DNA of 43,693 nucleotides from an uncultured Oscillospiraceae bacterium. GTDB lineage: Bacteria > Bacillota > Clostridia > Oscillospirales > Ruminococcaceae. Shown here one piece after another: positions 42,701-43,693 of the stretch (its first letter is position 1; every line of letters begins with the position of its first letter). Under the pieces are notes generated by a model. That model was not told where the DNA came from and searched no databases. It saw only the letters and a list, made by a program, of their open reading frames with translations. Location: assembly GCA_949282975.1 (NCBI GenBank), contig CASDQY010000059.1:1-43693 (forward strand), written 5' to 3'. The position numbers and the translations under genes were made by a program.

Positions 42701-43527
42701 GGCCCTCTCCCGCTGTGAAGGTGGCAAAGCCCCGGGTATTGATTCCGGTGTTCCCCGGCACCAACTGCGAATATGACACCGCCCGTGTATTTGAACGTGC
42801 AGGAGCACTGCCCCAGGTATTTGTGGTGCGCAACCGCAATGCCAATCAAATTGAAGAATCCATTCAGGCCTTTGCGGAAGCGATCCGCCAAAGCCAGATC
42901 ATCATGATCCCCGGCGGCTTCTCCGGCGGCGACGAGCCGGACGGCAGCGGCAAGTTTATCACCAGCTTCTTCCGCAATCCTCAGATCACCGAAGAAGTGG
43001 AAAACCTGCTGGGGCAGCGGGACGGCCTGATGCTGGGCATCTGCAACGGCTTCCAGGCGTTGGTAAAGCTGGGCCTGGTTCCCTTTGGACACATTACCGA
43101 AAACAAAGAGGACAACCCCACCCTGACCTTCAACAACATCGGACGTCACCACTCCAAGATGGTGCGCACACGGATTGCCTCCAACAAATCTCCCTGGCTG
43201 GCCGGGGTCAATGTAGGGGACATCCACACGGTTCCCATCTCCCACGGCGAGGGCAAATTTGTATGCAGCCAAAGCCTGCTGCAAAAGCTGGCGCTGAACG
43301 GTCAGATTGCCACCCAGTATGTGGACTTGGACGATGATCCCACCTATCAGGTGCAGTACAATCCCAACACTTCCGTGATGGCGATTGAAGGCATTACTTC
43401 TCCCGATGGCCGAGTGCTGGGCAAGATGGGCCACAGCGAACGTATCGGCAGAAACATCTGCAAAAATGTTCCCGGGGAAAAAGATCAGAAGATCTTCCAA
43501 TCCGGCGTGGAATATTTCACAAAGTAA
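39796..43527 (+). CDS. purL: Phosphoribosylformylglycinamidine synthase, single-chain form
   Basis: This 1243-residue enzyme performs the fourth step of purine synthesis, converting FGAR, glutamine and ATP to FGAM. It is the long form combining a PurS-like N-terminus (about 1-90), a linker, two AIR-synthase-like halves (DHCRHTTF catalytic His near 225, KNETHNHPTEIEPFGGAATC, and a second half with IGGKDSMSGTFED), and a C-terminal glutaminase with nucleophile Cys1083 in LGICNGFQAL and the ISHGEGKF His. Firmicutes such as Bacillus use split purSQL, but the long form is common in Clostridia. AGGAG precedes ATG 39796 by about 10 bases. No other purine gene is adjacent, and a mobile element begins just downstream. 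Confidence 0.96.
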   Translation: MAVYRVYVEKKEDYAVEAAQLLADLQTGLNLAGLKKLRLLNRYDVEGLTQEQFDLAVENILSEPPVDVTYTELPQKAGNRIFAVEYLPGQFDQRADSAAQCISLLTQQPRPLVRNARVYLLEGKLTEEEFERIKHYLINPVEAREASLEPVDTLEMDYAIPTQVETLDGFTALSREDLEQFIAKYGLAMDLDDILFCQEYFSKEEQRDPTITEIRMIDTYWSDHCRHTTFSTHIDHVEIEDPAIEQAYQDYLNARKELGRETKPVTLMDLATIGARQLKAEGKLTDLDESEEINACSVKIKVTMDDGSKEDWLLMFKNETHNHPTEIEPFGGAATCLGGAIRDPLSGRSYVYQAMRVTGAGDPLTPVSETIEGKLPQKKLVNGAADGYSSYGNQIGLATGQVCEIYHPGYVAKRMEIGAVVGAAPAENVIREVPEPGDVIILLGGRTGRDGCGGATGSSKSHTVQSIETCGSEVQKGNPPEERKLQRLFRKPEVTRLIRRCNDFGAGGVSVAIGELADGLVIELDNVPKKYEGLDGTELAISESQERMACVVRAKDAQQFIAQADQENLEATIVATVTAEPRLKMNWQGHCIVDLARSFLNSNGAEKHTDIHIPVQSVKPVHNYTSTGANWQKHLGDLNLCSQRGLVERFDSTIGAGTVLMPYGGDRQASPTQAMVAKIPVLHGETDTCSVMGWGYNPYLSEQSPFLGAMYAVVESVAKVVSVGGSRKQCWLTFQEYFERTQNDPTRWGQPMAALLGAYEAQIKLGIASIGGKDSMSGTFEDISVPPTLVSFAVSMADANQVIGQEMKQIGDRIALILPKYLENGQPDFDDVLRVLDLVEEWIKQGSVRTAFALTSGGVSEALFKMCAGNAMGVKLDKTLDSTLLFNPVYGGFVLELAPHLTELPGAEVIGTVISKYTIIAPEFKLLMLHLNNVEKVYEQKLEPVYPVQIKAPSRRINAISYKFNPANRPSPAVKVAKPRVLIPVFPGTNCEYDTARVFERAGALPQVFVVRNRNANQIEESIQAFAEAIRQSQIIMIPGGFSGGDEPDGSGKFITSFFRNPQITEEVENLLGQRDGLMLGICNGFQALVKLGLVPFGHITENKEDNPTLTFNNIGRHHSKMVRTRIASNKSPWLAGVNVGDIHTVPISHGEGKFVCSQSLLQKLALNGQIATQYVDLDDDPTYQVQYNPNTSVMAIEGITSPDGRVLGKMGHSERIGRNICKNVPGEKDQKIFQSGVEYFTK

Positions 43528-43654
43528 AAAGTACAAAACAAGAGAGCTTCCGCAAATGATGAGGTTCCGTAACGAATGTTTTGAAAACAAGCGATAAAGA
43601 CGATCGGTACGGTATATTGCAGAAAATCTAAAATTTAAAGTTGGAGGAAACTGC

Positions 43655-43693
43655 AATGAAATCATTATTTGAAGAAACAGGCGGGACTTATAC
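43655..43693 (+). CDS. tnpV: TnpV-type transposon protein, N-terminal fragment
   Basis: The first 13 residues (MKSLFEETGGTYT) are cut by the window end and match the typical start of TnpV, a small protein of unknown role carried on clostridial conjugative and mobilisable elements. GGAGGAAA lies about 8 bases before the ATG. The preceding 43528-43654 is AT-rich and gene-free, so the left border of a mobile element probably lies between purL and this gene. Confidence 0.6.

Overview
The window looks like chromosome from a Gram-positive, diderm-free anaerobe of class Clostridia, probably the Oscillospiraceae/Ruminococcaceae side. The evidence is a type III glutamine synthetase, a modular (archaeal-type) glutamate synthase, LL-diaminopimelate aminotransferase, T-box leaders, AAGGAGG ribosome-binding sites with GTG and TTG starts, many lipoproteins, a TnpV gene and GC-rich core genes. 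The family-level placement is inference. No tRNA, rRNA or CRISPR array was seen.

Layout. (1) 1-870 is an AT-rich end holding the C-terminus of a probable polymorphic toxin and a small lipoprotein that may be its immunity partner. (2) 870-12085 is a nitrogen block: aguB, then glnN (type III glutamine synthetase) on the minus strand, and, divergently, a five-gene glutamate synthase operon, followed by a small membrane protein, a type I glutamine synthetase and an ANTAR-domain regulator. (3) 12100-15870 is dapF-pyrG-dapL. (4) 15880-19740 holds a repeat-derived intergenic stretch, two paralogous lipoproteins and ilvBN on the minus strand. (5) 19730-23815 carries a CxxC-rich lipoprotein, a cysteine desulfurase and thrS behind a threonine T-box. 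(6) 23820-26935 (minus) carries a ribbon-helix-helix protein with an SPFH protein, then phosphofructokinase with a DUF2752 membrane protein. (7) 27000-28800 is AT-rich with an attenuator-led membrane protein and a frameshifted secreted protein. (8) 28930-33100 (minus) carries two cyclophilin-like lipoproteins and cysE-cysS behind a cysteine T-box. (9) 33110-33451 is a MITE-like element. (10) 33470-38165 (minus) carries a DUF1858 protein, a two-component system, rsmI, a TrmN6-like methyltransferase and an HPr-like protein. (11) 38170-43527 carries mtaB and long-form purL; a TnpV gene marks the start of a mobile element at the right edge.

The most interesting reading is a possible self-contained nitrogen regulon. 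Both divergent leaders (glnN and glutamate synthase) start at near-consensus promoters, run at once into an intrinsic terminator, and carry an alternative 5-bp hairpin with a hexaloop having A at position 1 and G at position 4, overlapping the 5' arm of the terminator. That loop signature is known for RNA targets of ANTAR antiterminators, and an ANTAR protein lies at the end of the same block. Only one such hairpin per leader was found, not the usual two, so the link is a hypothesis.
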